64,000 nucleotides of DNA, from the NCBI GenBank assembly GCA_039808025.1, contig JBDHSK010000003.1, positions 236,660-300,659 on the forward strand. Reading direction: 5' to 3'. The position numbers were made by a program, and so were the translations under genes. Positions 52,499 through 61,330 of this stretch are shown here, one piece after another; position 1 is the first letter of the stretch; each line of letters opens with the position of its first letter. The notes under the pieces are model-generated. The model saw only the letters and a program-made list of their open reading frames with translations. It had not been told where the DNA came from and made no database searches. This stretch comes from Sandaracinobacteroides sp039808025. GTDB taxonomy: Bacteria; Pseudomonadota; Alphaproteobacteria; Sphingomonadales; Sphingomonadaceae.

Positions 52499-54143
52499 GA
52501 CGCTCCAACAGGCGCGCGGCCTGGGCGCGCGCCTCGTCGGTGATGTGGACGCCCGACAGCATGCGGGCGATTTCCAGCATCCGTTCCTCGCCACCCAGCA
52601 GCGTCACTCCGGTTGCGCCAAGGGTCTTGTGGATGCGGGCATGATGGTCACCGCTGGCGGCCACCTGCGGGCTGTGGGTAACGACCAGTACCTGCGCCTG
52701 GCGTGCCACTTTCGCCAGCCGTTCGCCGATCGCCGACGCAGTGGCGCCACCGACGCCACGATCGATCTCGTCGAAGATGAGGGTTCCGGCGGTGCCGCTG
52801 CTGGCCAGTGCCACTTTCAGAGCCAGCACGAAGCGGCTCATCTCGCCCCCTGAGGCAATCCGGGTGAGCGGCCCGAAATCGGTTCCGGCATTGGTTGCCA
52901 CTTCGAAATGCAGCTGATCATGTCCGGTGGGGCCAGGTTTGAATTGGCTGATGATGGTGCGAAAGCGTGCGGCCTCAAGCTTCAGGGCCGGCAATTCGCT
53001 GTTCACTGCGGCATCGAGGCGGGCCGCAGCTTTTTTGCGGGCGGCACTCAGCTGCTCGGCCACCTGTTCGCTGGCGGCAAGGGCTGACGCTTCCGATGCC
53101 GCCAGAACCGCTATGGCGTCGCCGGATTGGGTGATCGATTCCAGTCGTGTCGCCAGCGTTGCCGCCAGATCGGGCAGTTCGTCGGGAGTTACCCGGTGCT
53201 TGCGCGCCATCGCCCGCAGCGCGAACAGACGGGTCTCGGCGGAGTCGAGCTCTTCGGGCGAGACGGCACAGCGGGCCCGTGCCTGCGTCAGCGCCGCTTC
53301 GATGCCATCGCCTTCCACCAGGGCGCGGTCCACCGCCTCGAGGGCTGAAGCCAGAGATGGGTCGGCGTCTGCCAGGCGTTCCAGCCGCCGGGCCGCCTGC
53401 CGCAACTGCGCCAGCGCGCCGTCGCTGCTGCTGATCAGAGAATCGAGGGTGTCGAGGCTTTCCGCCAGCTTTGCCCCTTGTTGCATGGTCTGTCGCAGGT
53501 CGGCGAGCCGTTCCTCCTCGCCGGCAGTGGGAGCAAGGGCAGTCAGCTCGTCCACGGCATGCCGCATCCACGCGATTTCACCGGCGTTCTTTTCGGCAGC
53601 GTCGCGGGCAGCGTTATGGGCGGCCACCGCGTCGCACCAGCGGGCATAGGCAGCAGCGGCCTGTTCCAGCAGGGCATCGTTGCCGGCAAAGCGGTCAACC
53701 AGATCGAGGTGGCCGCGCGGGTTCAGCAGGCCGCGCTCGTCGTGCTGACCATGAATCTCGACCAGCAGCGACCCCAGTTGCCGCAGCAATGCCGCTGACA
53801 CCGGCTGGTCGTTGATGAAGGCGCGGCTGCCACCATCGGCCTTCACCACCCGCCGCACCATGATCTCGGTGTCGCTGTCGGGCATGGGGATCTCGCTGAC
53901 GGCCAGCAACGCCAGCGCCTCGTGGTGTGGCGGCAGGCAGAAGCGGGCGGTGACGTCGGCCTGCTGCGCCCCTTTGCGCACCAGGGCCACATCGGCACGA
54001 TCTCCCAGAGCCAGACCCAGCGCATCGAGCAGAATGGACTTTCCGGCACCGGTTTCGCCGGTCAGCACCGTCAGCCCGGACATTAGGTCGAGATCGACAC
54101 GCTCGATCAGGACGAGATCGCGGATCGAAAGCGCGCTGAGCAA
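52485..54143 (-). CDS. recN: DNA repair protein RecN
   Basis: The 552-residue SMC-like protein has Walker A LTGETGAGKSILLDALG near the N-terminus, two long coiled-coil arms, and a C-terminal ABC half with SGGEMSRFVLALKVAL and LIFDEIDRGVGGATA. It acts in double-strand break repair. The gene abuts bamD (4 bp gap). Confidence 0.94.
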   Translation of the reverse strand: MLSALSIRDLVLIERVDLDLMSGLTVLTGETGAGKSILLDALGLALGDRADVALVRKGAQQADVTARFCLPPHHEALALLAVSEIPMPDSDTEIMVRRVVKADGGSRAFINDQPVSAALLRQLGSLLVEIHGQHDERGLLNPRGHLDLVDRFAGNDALLEQAAAAYARWCDAVAAHNAARDAAEKNAGEIAWMRHAVDELTALAPTAGEEERLADLRQTMQQGAKLAESLDTLDSLISSSDGALAQLRQAARRLERLADADPSLASALEAVDRALVEGDGIEAALTQARARCAVSPEELDSAETRLFALRAMARKHRVTPDELPDLAATLATRLESITQSGDAIAVLAASEASALAASEQVAEQLSAARKKAAARLDAAVNSELPALKLEAARFRTIISQFKPGPTGHDQLHFEVATNAGTDFGPLTRIASGGEMSRFVLALKVALASSGTAGTLIFDEIDRGVGGATASAIGERLAKVARQAQVLVVTHSPQVAASGDHHARIHKTLGATGVTLLGGEERMLEIARMLSGVHITDEARAQAARLLERHPAP

Positions 54144-54147
54144 GGCG

Positions 54148-54951
54148 TTATGCAGGCGCGTTCATTGCGCCTGCCTTGCGGATCAGGTCATAGCCGCGCT
54201 GATACCATTTCGAGCCGGGGAAGTTGGCGCCCAGCACGGCGGCGTTGCGTTTGGCTTCTTCGGGAATGCCCAGGGCAAGGTCGGCTTCCACCAGCCGGTA
54301 CAGGGCTTCGGCGACGTGACTGGTCTGCTGGTAATTCTCGATCACGTTGCGGAAGCGGGTGGCAGCGGCAATCCACTGGCGGTTGCGCGCGTAAAAGCGG
54401 CCGATCTCCATTTCCTTGCCGGCGAGATGGTCGTTCACCAGGTCGATTTTCAGCCGTGAATCTGCGGCATAGGGAGAATCCGGATAGCGGCGCACCAGCT
54501 CCTGAAGGGCGGCCAGCGCCTGCTGGCTGATTTTCTGGTCGCGCGCGACATCGGCGATCTGTTCATAATAGGACATCGCGATCAGGTAATAGGCGTAAGG
54601 GGCGTCCTTGTTGCCGGGGTGCAGCGACAGAAAGCGCTGGGCAGCCAGAATCGCCTCGGAATATTGCGACGAGGCATAATAGCTGTAGGCCGACATCAGT
54701 TGCGCCCGCCGCGCCCAGATCGAATAGGGGTGCTGGCGTTCCACCTCGTCGAAGATGGCTGCGGCTTCGCGGTACATGCGCTTGTCGAGCATGTCGAGCG
54801 CCAGCGTGTACAGAGTCTCCACGTCGCGGGCGACATAGGATTGCTCGGCCTTCATCTTGTCCTTGTTCTTGCCGCAGCCAGCAACGGCGAGCACGGACAG
54901 GCCGATAATCATCGGGGCGACCAGGCGCCCCTTCCTCATGGTAAGCAGCAT
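54148..54951 (-). CDS. bamD: Outer membrane assembly lipoprotein BamD
   Basis: The 267-residue product has a lipobox (LSVLAVAGCGKN) and TPR-like repeats: YREAAAIFDEVERQHPYSIWARRAQLMSAYSYYASSQYSEAILAAQRFLSLHPGN and RYPDSPYAADSRLKID. It is a subunit of the BAM complex that inserts outer-membrane proteins. recN downstream is probably co-transcribed. Confidence 0.94.
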   Translation of the reverse strand: MLLTMRKGRLVAPMIIGLSVLAVAGCGKNKDKMKAEQSYVARDVETLYTLALDMLDKRMYREAAAIFDEVERQHPYSIWARRAQLMSAYSYYASSQYSEAILAAQRFLSLHPGNKDAPYAYYLIAMSYYEQIADVARDQKISQQALAALQELVRRYPDSPYAADSRLKIDLVNDHLAGKEMEIGRFYARNRQWIAAATRFRNVIENYQQTSHVAEALYRLVEADLALGIPEEAKRNAAVLGANFPGSKWYQRGYDLIRKAGAMNAPA

Positions 54952-55196
54952 GATCGGCCTTTACCGGCGCCGTTGACATCAAACAAGCTTGGCGGACACC
55001 GTTTGTCGCTTTATCGGTATCAAAACGGCTGGAGGCGACGGTTTCATGCCGGTTGGTGGCCATTCAGGGGAAAGTTCAGGGGAAAGTGAAGGAGGCGCGT
55101 GTTCGATGAGTGCTGGAAAATGCCCATGCACATGGCTAACAGGCTCGTCCGGATGCCCAAGGTTCCGTCGGGACTCCGCCCAGTTGAAGGATCGCC

Positions 55197-57143
55197 ATGC
55201 TGAAATTCCTGCGTAACTCCGTCTCGTCGTGGGTAGGTATCGCGATTCTCGCGCTTGCCCTTGGGGCGATGGTGGTCACCATGTTCCAGGGCCAGGGCCC
55301 TGGTGGTGGCGGCACGGTGGGTACCGGCCCGGTAATGGCGACGGTCGGCAACGTCAGGATCGGTGAAAGTGAATATCAGCGCCTGCTTGACCGCGCCGTC
55401 GAGCAGGAACGCCAGCGAAACCCGGAAATGTCGGTGGCCGATTTCCTCAATGCCGGCGGTGGCGAACTGGTGATGAACCAGATCGTCGCCAACAAGGCGA
55501 TGCGGGTGTTCGCCGATGGCAATCGCATGGCGGTATCGAAACGCATGGTCGATGGCGAGATCGCCTCGATCCCCGCCTTGCAGGTGAACGGCAAATTCGA
55601 TGACGCCACTTTCCGACGGCTGCTGGCCGAACAGCGCATCAGCGAACAGGAACTGCGCGACAACATCGCCAGCGACCTGTTGCGCCGCCAGTTGCTGCAG
55701 CCGGTGATGACCGCCACCCATGTGCCAAAGGGCATGGCCGATCCGTTCGCCGCCCTGCTGCTTGAGGTGCGCAAGGGGGCGATTCTGCCCGTGCCCTCGC
55801 TGGCCATGCCCGACCCCGGCAAGCCGACGGACGATCAGCTGAAGGCGTTCCATGCCGAGCATCGCGCCAGCTACACGCTGCCGGAACGCCGGGCTTTCCG
55901 CTTTGCCGAGATTTCGGGGGCGGCGCTGGCTGCTGCGGCACGGCCGACCGAGGCCGAGATCCGGAAATATTACGACGACCACCCCGGAGAGTTCGGCGGC
56001 CTGGAACAGCGCGATGTGCAGGCCATTCTGCTGCGTGACGAGAAGACGGCGAAGGCCTTTGTCGACGAGGTGCGTGGCGGCAAGAGCTTTGCCGATGCCG
56101 CCAAGGCGCAGGGATTCAGCGCCAGCGACGTGTCGCTGGGAATGCAGACCAAGCCGGCACTGGCGCTGCAGGTGAACGAGACAATGGCCAATGCCGCCTT
56201 TGCCCAGCCGGCCGGCAAGGTCGGAGACCCGGTGCAGTCACCACTGGGCTGGCACGTCATCGAGGTGACGAAGGTCTCGCCGGCCACGCCGCAGCCGTTT
56301 TCAGCCGTTTCCGCTGCCATCGGCAAGAAGCTGACCGATGAAAAGACCGAGCAATTATTGTCCGACACCGTCGCCAAGGCCGAAGACCGGCTGGCCGCAG
56401 GCGAATCGCTGGGGGATGTGGCGAAAAGCCTGAACCTGCCGGTTCAGACCGCACCGGCCCTTACGGCCGATGGCCGGCTGTTCGACGACCAGTATCAGGT
56501 TACCAAGGTGACCCAGCCGCTGCTTCCCAAGGTGTTTGCAGCCGATACCTCGGAAGGGCCGCAGGTGGTGCAGGTTTCACCCGGCCATTTCGCCATGGTG
56601 GAAGTAACCGACGTGCTGGCGCCGCTGCTGGTGCCGCTCGACAAGATCCGCGCCGATGTCGAGCTGGCCTGGCAGATCAAGTCACGCTCGGATGCAGCCC
56701 GCAAGATGGCCGACGCCATTGCTGCTGCCGCCACCAAGGGAGAATCGCTGACGGCTGCGAAAGCCGCCGCCGGCAAGGTGGCGTTGCCGCCGATGCAGCC
56801 ACTTTCCGTGCGCCGGCTGGAGCTGACCCAGATGGCCCAGCAGGGCCAGCAGGTGCCGCCTCCGGTGCTGATGATGCTGAACACCCCCAAGGGGCAGGCG
56901 CGGGTTCTGCCGGCTCCGGGCGGGCAGGGCTGGTTCGTCGTCAAGGTCGATGAGGTGACCCCCGGCGATCTGTCGCAGGCGCCACAGCTTGCCGATGCGG
57001 TGCGTCAGGGCCTGCAGCGCGATACGTTGAACGAACTGGCGGAAACCTATGTGCGTTCGATCGAGCATGCCGTGAACGTCGTGCGGCACCCTGAGCAGCT
57101 GAAGATGGTGAACCGGCGGCTGACCGGCGCGACCGTCGAATAA
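55197..57143 (+). CDS. ppiD: PpiD/SurA-like peptidyl-prolyl isomerase
   Basis: The 648-residue protein has a short cytoplasmic start, one transmembrane helix (VGIAILALALGAMVVTMF), a SurA_N-like region, and a parvulin domain near residues 240-380 (FAEISGAALAAAARPTEAEIRKYYDDHPGEFG, SPLGWHVIEVTKV). It is a periplasmic chaperone anchored in the inner membrane. Its TAA overlaps the trpE ATG by one base. Confidence 0.9.
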   Translation: MLKFLRNSVSSWVGIAILALALGAMVVTMFQGQGPGGGGTVGTGPVMATVGNVRIGESEYQRLLDRAVEQERQRNPEMSVADFLNAGGGELVMNQIVANKAMRVFADGNRMAVSKRMVDGEIASIPALQVNGKFDDATFRRLLAEQRISEQELRDNIASDLLRRQLLQPVMTATHVPKGMADPFAALLLEVRKGAILPVPSLAMPDPGKPTDDQLKAFHAEHRASYTLPERRAFRFAEISGAALAAAARPTEAEIRKYYDDHPGEFGGLEQRDVQAILLRDEKTAKAFVDEVRGGKSFADAAKAQGFSASDVSLGMQTKPALALQVNETMANAAFAQPAGKVGDPVQSPLGWHVIEVTKVSPATPQPFSAVSAAIGKKLTDEKTEQLLSDTVAKAEDRLAAGESLGDVAKSLNLPVQTAPALTADGRLFDDQYQVTKVTQPLLPKVFAADTSEGPQVVQVSPGHFAMVEVTDVLAPLLVPLDKIRADVELAWQIKSRSDAARKMADAIAAAATKGESLTAAKAAAGKVALPPMQPLSVRRLELTQMAQQGQQVPPPVLMMLNTPKGQARVLPAPGGQGWFVVKVDEVTPGDLSQAPQLADAVRQGLQRDTLNELAETYVRSIEHAVNVVRHPEQLKMVNRRLTGATVE

Positions 57144-58627
57144 TGGCGGCTCCTGCGGCGGCGTTGCCGCTCGTTCGCTACCTGATGCTCGATGCCGATA
57201 CCGAAACGCCGGTGTCGGCATGGCTGAAGCTGGCCCGGCCGGGCCGCGGCGACTTCCTGCTCGAATCCGTGGAAGGTGGGCGCACGCGCGGGCGCTATTC
57301 GTTGATCGGGCTGGATGCCGACCTTGCCTTTCGCGCACGCGGGGAACAGGCCGAAATCAACCGTGTCTGGCGCCACGATCAGGGGGCCTTTGTTCCGTGC
57401 GCCGAGCCGACGCTTGCTGCCCTGCGCACGCTCAACCAGTCGATCCATATGGCGGTTCCCGAGGGACTGCCTCCGGCGCTGCCGTTTCTGGTTGGCTATT
57501 TCGGCTATGAAACGGCAGCACTGGCGGAAGCAATTCCGGTGCCTGCCACCGATCCGCTGGGCCTTCCCGACATGTTTTTCGTCAGGCCCGGCCTGTTGCT
57601 GGTGTTCGACCGACTGCTCGACCGGCTGACACTGGTGGCGCCGGTGCATGGGGATACCGGCGGCCCGGCAGAGGCGGCTATCGCCGCTGCAGATGAGCGG
57701 TTGCAGGCGGCAGCGGCGGCGCTGGCACAGCCATTGCCACCCCGGCCGCGCCTCCACGATGCCATGCCGATGCCGCCGGTGGTATCGGCGGTCGCGCCAG
57801 AGCGTTACCGGGAGATGGTGGCGAGGGCTAAAGACTATATTGCCGCCGGCGACATCTTTCAGGTGGTGCTGGCCCAGCGCTTTTCCGCCGCGTTTCCCCT
57901 GCCACCCTTTGCCCTGTACCGGGCGTTGCGGCGGCTCAATCCCTCGCCCTTTCTCTATCATCTCGATCTGCCCGGATTTGCCGTCATTGGCTCGAGCCCC
58001 GAAATACTGGTGCGCGCCCGTGGTGGCGAGGTGACGATCCGCCCCATTGCCGGTACCCGCCCGCGCGGCGCCACCGATGACGAGGACGAGGTCAATGCCC
58101 GCAGCCTGCTAGCTGATTCGAAGGAGCTGGCCGAGCACCTGATGCTTCTTGATCTTGGCCGCAACGACGTTGGCCGGGTGGCGGAACCCGGCACCGTGCG
58201 GGTAACCGAGCGCTTCACCATCGAACGCTACAGCCATGTGATGCATATCGTTTCGAACGTGGTGGGACGCCGCCGTGCCGACCGCGACGCCATCGACGCC
58301 ATGCTGGCGGGCTTTCCGGCCGGAACCGTTTCCGGTGCCCCCAAGGTGCGGGCGATGCAGATCATCGCCGAGCTGGAAGCCGAACGGCGCGGGCCATATG
58401 CCGGTGGGATTGCCTATTTTGGGCCGGATGGCGATGCCGACAGCTGCATCGTTCTTCGCACAGCCGTTGTGAAAGACGGGGTGATGCACGTGACCGCCGG
58501 CGCCGGAATCGTCGCTGATTCCGACCCGGCCAGCGAACAGCGTGAGTGCGAGGCGAAATCAGGTGCTCTGCTGGCCGCAGCGCGTGCCGCCATTGCCGCT
58601 GCAAAAGAGCCCGGATTCGGGCAATAG
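57143..58627 (+). CDS. trpE: Anthranilate synthase component I
   Basis: The 494 residues have the chorismate-binding core: DIFQVVLAQRFSA, YHLDLPGFAVIGSSPEILV, RPIAGTRPRGATDDEDE, HLMLLDLGRNDVGRVAEPG, FPAGTVSGAPKVRAMQII and the C-terminal GAGIVADSDPASEQRECEAK. An LLESVEGGRTRGRYS segment corresponds to the Trp feedback site. It works with TrpG encoded at 32459. No attenuator leader is visible, since the gene is coupled to ppiD. Confidence 0.95.
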   Translation: MAAPAAALPLVRYLMLDADTETPVSAWLKLARPGRGDFLLESVEGGRTRGRYSLIGLDADLAFRARGEQAEINRVWRHDQGAFVPCAEPTLAALRTLNQSIHMAVPEGLPPALPFLVGYFGYETAALAEAIPVPATDPLGLPDMFFVRPGLLLVFDRLLDRLTLVAPVHGDTGGPAEAAIAAADERLQAAAAALAQPLPPRPRLHDAMPMPPVVSAVAPERYREMVARAKDYIAAGDIFQVVLAQRFSAAFPLPPFALYRALRRLNPSPFLYHLDLPGFAVIGSSPEILVRARGGEVTIRPIAGTRPRGATDDEDEVNARSLLADSKELAEHLMLLDLGRNDVGRVAEPGTVRVTERFTIERYSHVMHIVSNVVGRRRADRDAIDAMLAGFPAGTVSGAPKVRAMQIIAELEAERRGPYAGGIAYFGPDGDADSCIVLRTAVVKDGVMHVTAGAGIVADSDPASEQRECEAKSGALLAAARAAIAAAKEPGFGQ

Positions 58628-58631
58628 GCGG

Positions 58632-60440
58632 CTATTGACCGCCGGTTGACGCCGGGAAGCGCGGCCACTGGTTGCTGGCAACCGTCGTCAGGCTGGTTTC
58701 CGGGCGCTCGGCCGGTGATCTGGCCTGGGCGCGGGCCTTCATTTCATAGAGCCAGTAGTTGCGCAGCACGACTTCAACATAGTGGCGGGTTTCCCGGAAC
58801 GGGATGCTTTCGAGGAACAGCAGCACATCGCCATTGTCGCGCAAGCCCCCCGCGTTCCATTTCTGCACCGAACCCGGCCCGGCATTATAGGCGGCGATCA
58901 CCTTGGGAAGCAGGCCCGAGGTGTAGGGGCTGTCGCGCAACTGTTCCAGATAGGTCTGCCCGAACTCGACGTTGAAGGCCGGGTCGTTCAGCTGTTCCAT
59001 ATCGAGGTTGATATCGAGATAGCGGGCGAGATCGCGGGCGGTTCCGGGCATGATCTGCATGGCCCCCTTGGCGCCGGGCCCTGAGCGCGCCGTGGTGATG
59101 AACTTCGACTCCTGGAGGGCGTGTGCGAACACCAGCGACTTGTCGACCCGCCAGCCGCGCAACGGCTTCCAGTCGGGCGTGGGGAAGCGTGCCGACATCG
59201 GCGGCATCATGCCTGGCGGCGGGTTCTGGGCGAGCCAGTACTGGGTGGCCGGCAGATTGAGCCGGGCGGCCAGCCGCATGATCGGTTCATATTCCTCGTT
59301 GCTGCTGGCAGCGGCCAGAAACCGCAGTTCGCGGTCGGCAAGGCCGGTCTGCCCGATTTCGACGAGGGCGGCGGCGCGGCGGGCGCCGGGGGCGTTTTTC
59401 AGAGTTGTCCAGTCGGCCTGGATGAAATTGGGTTCCTGCCAGTTGAAATTCGGTTCGATCCCCAGAGTGCGCGTCGCCAGAATGCCGTAAAAGCCATCGC
59501 GGTCGCGGGCGATGGCCGCCCGCAGCCGTTCGGTCGAGCGCTCGGGATGGCCGGCGCGCAGATGGCTTCGTGCCGCCCAGAAGGCAGCGGCCGAGCGCAG
59601 GTCGTTGGCGGCAGTGTAAACCTTTGAGATGGCATCGAACTGCCGGGCGGCATCGTCCCAGCGCCCCATGCGGAATGCGGCAAGCCCGGCAACCCAATAG
59701 CCCATGGCCGCCCATTCGCCGGTTCCGTCAGAGGCGCGTTTGCCGAGGTCGAAGGCCGTTTTGTCATCGAGGTCGAGATAGGCGTTCCAGGCACCGCGAT
59801 AGGCCCATTCGTTGCGCACGTCGGAACTGGTCTGGCCGCTGAAAATGGTGAGCAGCCCGGGCAGGTCGGCATAGGATTTGCCATCGATCAGGGCGCGGGC
59901 CTTGCCGGCAAATTCAGAATCGCCCGCTGCTTCGAGCCGGGCGCTGCGTGGCTGCAGCGGCGGCGTGAGGGCCACCGGCGTAAGCTGGCGGGTGCGCGCG
60001 AGCGGCGGCAGGTCGGTGGCGCCGGCCTTGCGGGCAAAAGCCGCGATCTGCGGCGCCTGCGGAGCAGCCGGGTTGGCGACCAGCCAGTCGACGAGGCGGG
60101 TGAGACCGGCGGCCGCCCCTTGCGTGATCAGCAACTGAGCCTCGGCGGTTCCGTGCAGCAATCCCCGTGGCATGGCCGCGAGGGCGGCGCGCGCTGCCGA
60201 GGTGCGACCGGAGTCGATCAGGCGGAAGATTTCCCGATAGCGCTGGCGCTGGGCATTGCTCAGCTGCACCGGAACGGCACGCTCGGCCGCAGTGAACGGC
60301 GAACCATCCTCGGCAGTGGCCCGAACATCGATGGTTTCAGCGCTGGCGCCTGTAGCAACGGCTGCCGGCCCCGGTTCAGCGGCATGGGCGGCGCTAGCCA
60401 GCAGCAGGGTGCCGATCAGCAGGGAAGCGGAGCAGTTCAT
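58632..60440 (-). CDS. Soluble lytic murein transglycosylase
   Basis: The 602-residue product has a signal peptide (SLLIGTLLLASAAHA), a large helical superhelix domain and a C-terminal SLT domain with catalytic Glu in ALQESKFITTARSGPGAKGAMQIMPGTARDLARYL and VIAAYNAGPGSVQKWN. It cleaves peptidoglycan to 1,6-anhydromuropeptides, whose recycling would use the AnmK at the right edge. Start overlaps the UDG stop by 4 bp. Confidence 0.92.
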   Translation of the reverse strand: MNCSASLLIGTLLLASAAHAAEPGPAAVATGASAETIDVRATAEDGSPFTAAERAVPVQLSNAQRQRYREIFRLIDSGRTSAARAALAAMPRGLLHGTAEAQLLITQGAAAGLTRLVDWLVANPAAPQAPQIAAFARKAGATDLPPLARTRQLTPVALTPPLQPRSARLEAAGDSEFAGKARALIDGKSYADLPGLLTIFSGQTSSDVRNEWAYRGAWNAYLDLDDKTAFDLGKRASDGTGEWAAMGYWVAGLAAFRMGRWDDAARQFDAISKVYTAANDLRSAAAFWAARSHLRAGHPERSTERLRAAIARDRDGFYGILATRTLGIEPNFNWQEPNFIQADWTTLKNAPGARRAAALVEIGQTGLADRELRFLAAASSNEEYEPIMRLAARLNLPATQYWLAQNPPPGMMPPMSARFPTPDWKPLRGWRVDKSLVFAHALQESKFITTARSGPGAKGAMQIMPGTARDLARYLDINLDMEQLNDPAFNVEFGQTYLEQLRDSPYTSGLLPKVIAAYNAGPGSVQKWNAGGLRDNGDVLLFLESIPFRETRHYVEVVLRNYWLYEMKARAQARSPAERPETSLTTVASNQWPRFPASTGGQ

Positions 60441-61186
60441 TGCATCAGTCTCTGTTTGAAGGCCAGGAGATCGGCCCAGGCAAGCCGCTTGTCTTCCGGG
60501 CGGCGCAGCAGATAGCCGGGGTTGAAGGTGGCAAGGGCCGGGATCGGGTCAGACCCGGCGCCCACCGTCAGCCACTGGCCGCGCAGACGGCTGATGGCGG
60601 TGCGGTTATCCGTCAGGGATTCAACGGCGCCGCTGCCCAGCAGCAGCAGCAGACGCGGGGCCGCCAGCCGCACCTGGGCACTAATCAGTGCGGCATCGGC
60701 GGCATAGGCATCGGCCGGTGGCGGGGTCGGGCGCGACCACCGTGGGGCGGCAAGGGCGATGTAGCAGCCGGAGCGGTCGAGGCCGATGGCTGCCAGCATG
60801 TTGTCGAGCAGGCGCCCCGCCGGGCCACTGAAAGGCTTTCCGGTGGTGAAATCATCGGCAGCAGGGCCAGCGCCCACCAGCATTACCCGGCTTTCGGGGT
60901 TGCCATCGGCAAAGGGCGCGCGCGGATGATCACGGCGCACACGGGCCTCGAGATCGGCAAGGGTTTTGACATGATCGAACTGGTTGGCAGGCGCGATCGC
61001 TGGTTTTCGGGTCTCGTGCACCCTCTGGCGCGGCGTGGCCGTGGGCGCGGCAACGGGTGCCTGCAGCCAGCTTTGTGGCAGGTCATGGACAAGGGTGTCG
61101 ACCCCGGCCAGCCTCCACCAGGAGACAAGCGCGGCCGTGACCGATAGGGATTCCTGCTCGGCGACCTTGTCGGCGACCTTGGGCAT
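60437..61186 (-). CDS. Uracil-DNA glycosylase-like protein lacking Fe-S cysteines
   Basis: The 249-residue protein (ATG 61186; a TTG at 61222 is possible) shows the family 4 layout: VMLVGAGPAADDFTTGKPFSGPAGRLLDNML, an LLLLGSGAVESL strand and ATFNPGYLLRRPEDKRLAW near the end. However, the cysteines that bind a 4Fe-4S cluster in family 4 and 5 enzymes are missing (the N-terminal segment reads RRDHPRAP), and the HPS motif is NPG. It may be a divergent or non-catalytic relative. Confidence 0.75.
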   Translation of the reverse strand: MPKVADKVAEQESLSVTAALVSWWRLAGVDTLVHDLPQSWLQAPVAAPTATPRQRVHETRKPAIAPANQFDHVKTLADLEARVRRDHPRAPFADGNPESRVMLVGAGPAADDFTTGKPFSGPAGRLLDNMLAAIGLDRSGCYIALAAPRWSRPTPPPADAYAADAALISAQVRLAAPRLLLLLGSGAVESLTDNRTAISRLRGQWLTVGAGSDPIPALATFNPGYLLRRPEDKRLAWADLLAFKQRLMQ

Positions 61187-61330
61187 GGCGGTGGCATGAC
61201 GCGGCCCGCGTGCTCTGGTCAAGGCCGTTGGCCATTGTTATCCCCAAATACGGGTTGAAAACGGCCATGGGTGCGATGAAAGGAAGTCTGCAACCGGGAA
61301 CTGGCCACATTCGGGGAAGGCGCAACTGAC

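Noticed and set aside
55062..55087. Two tandem copies of TTCAGGGGAAAG upstream of ppiD
   Set aside because: Only two 12-bp units, with no sign of function beyond chance slippage.
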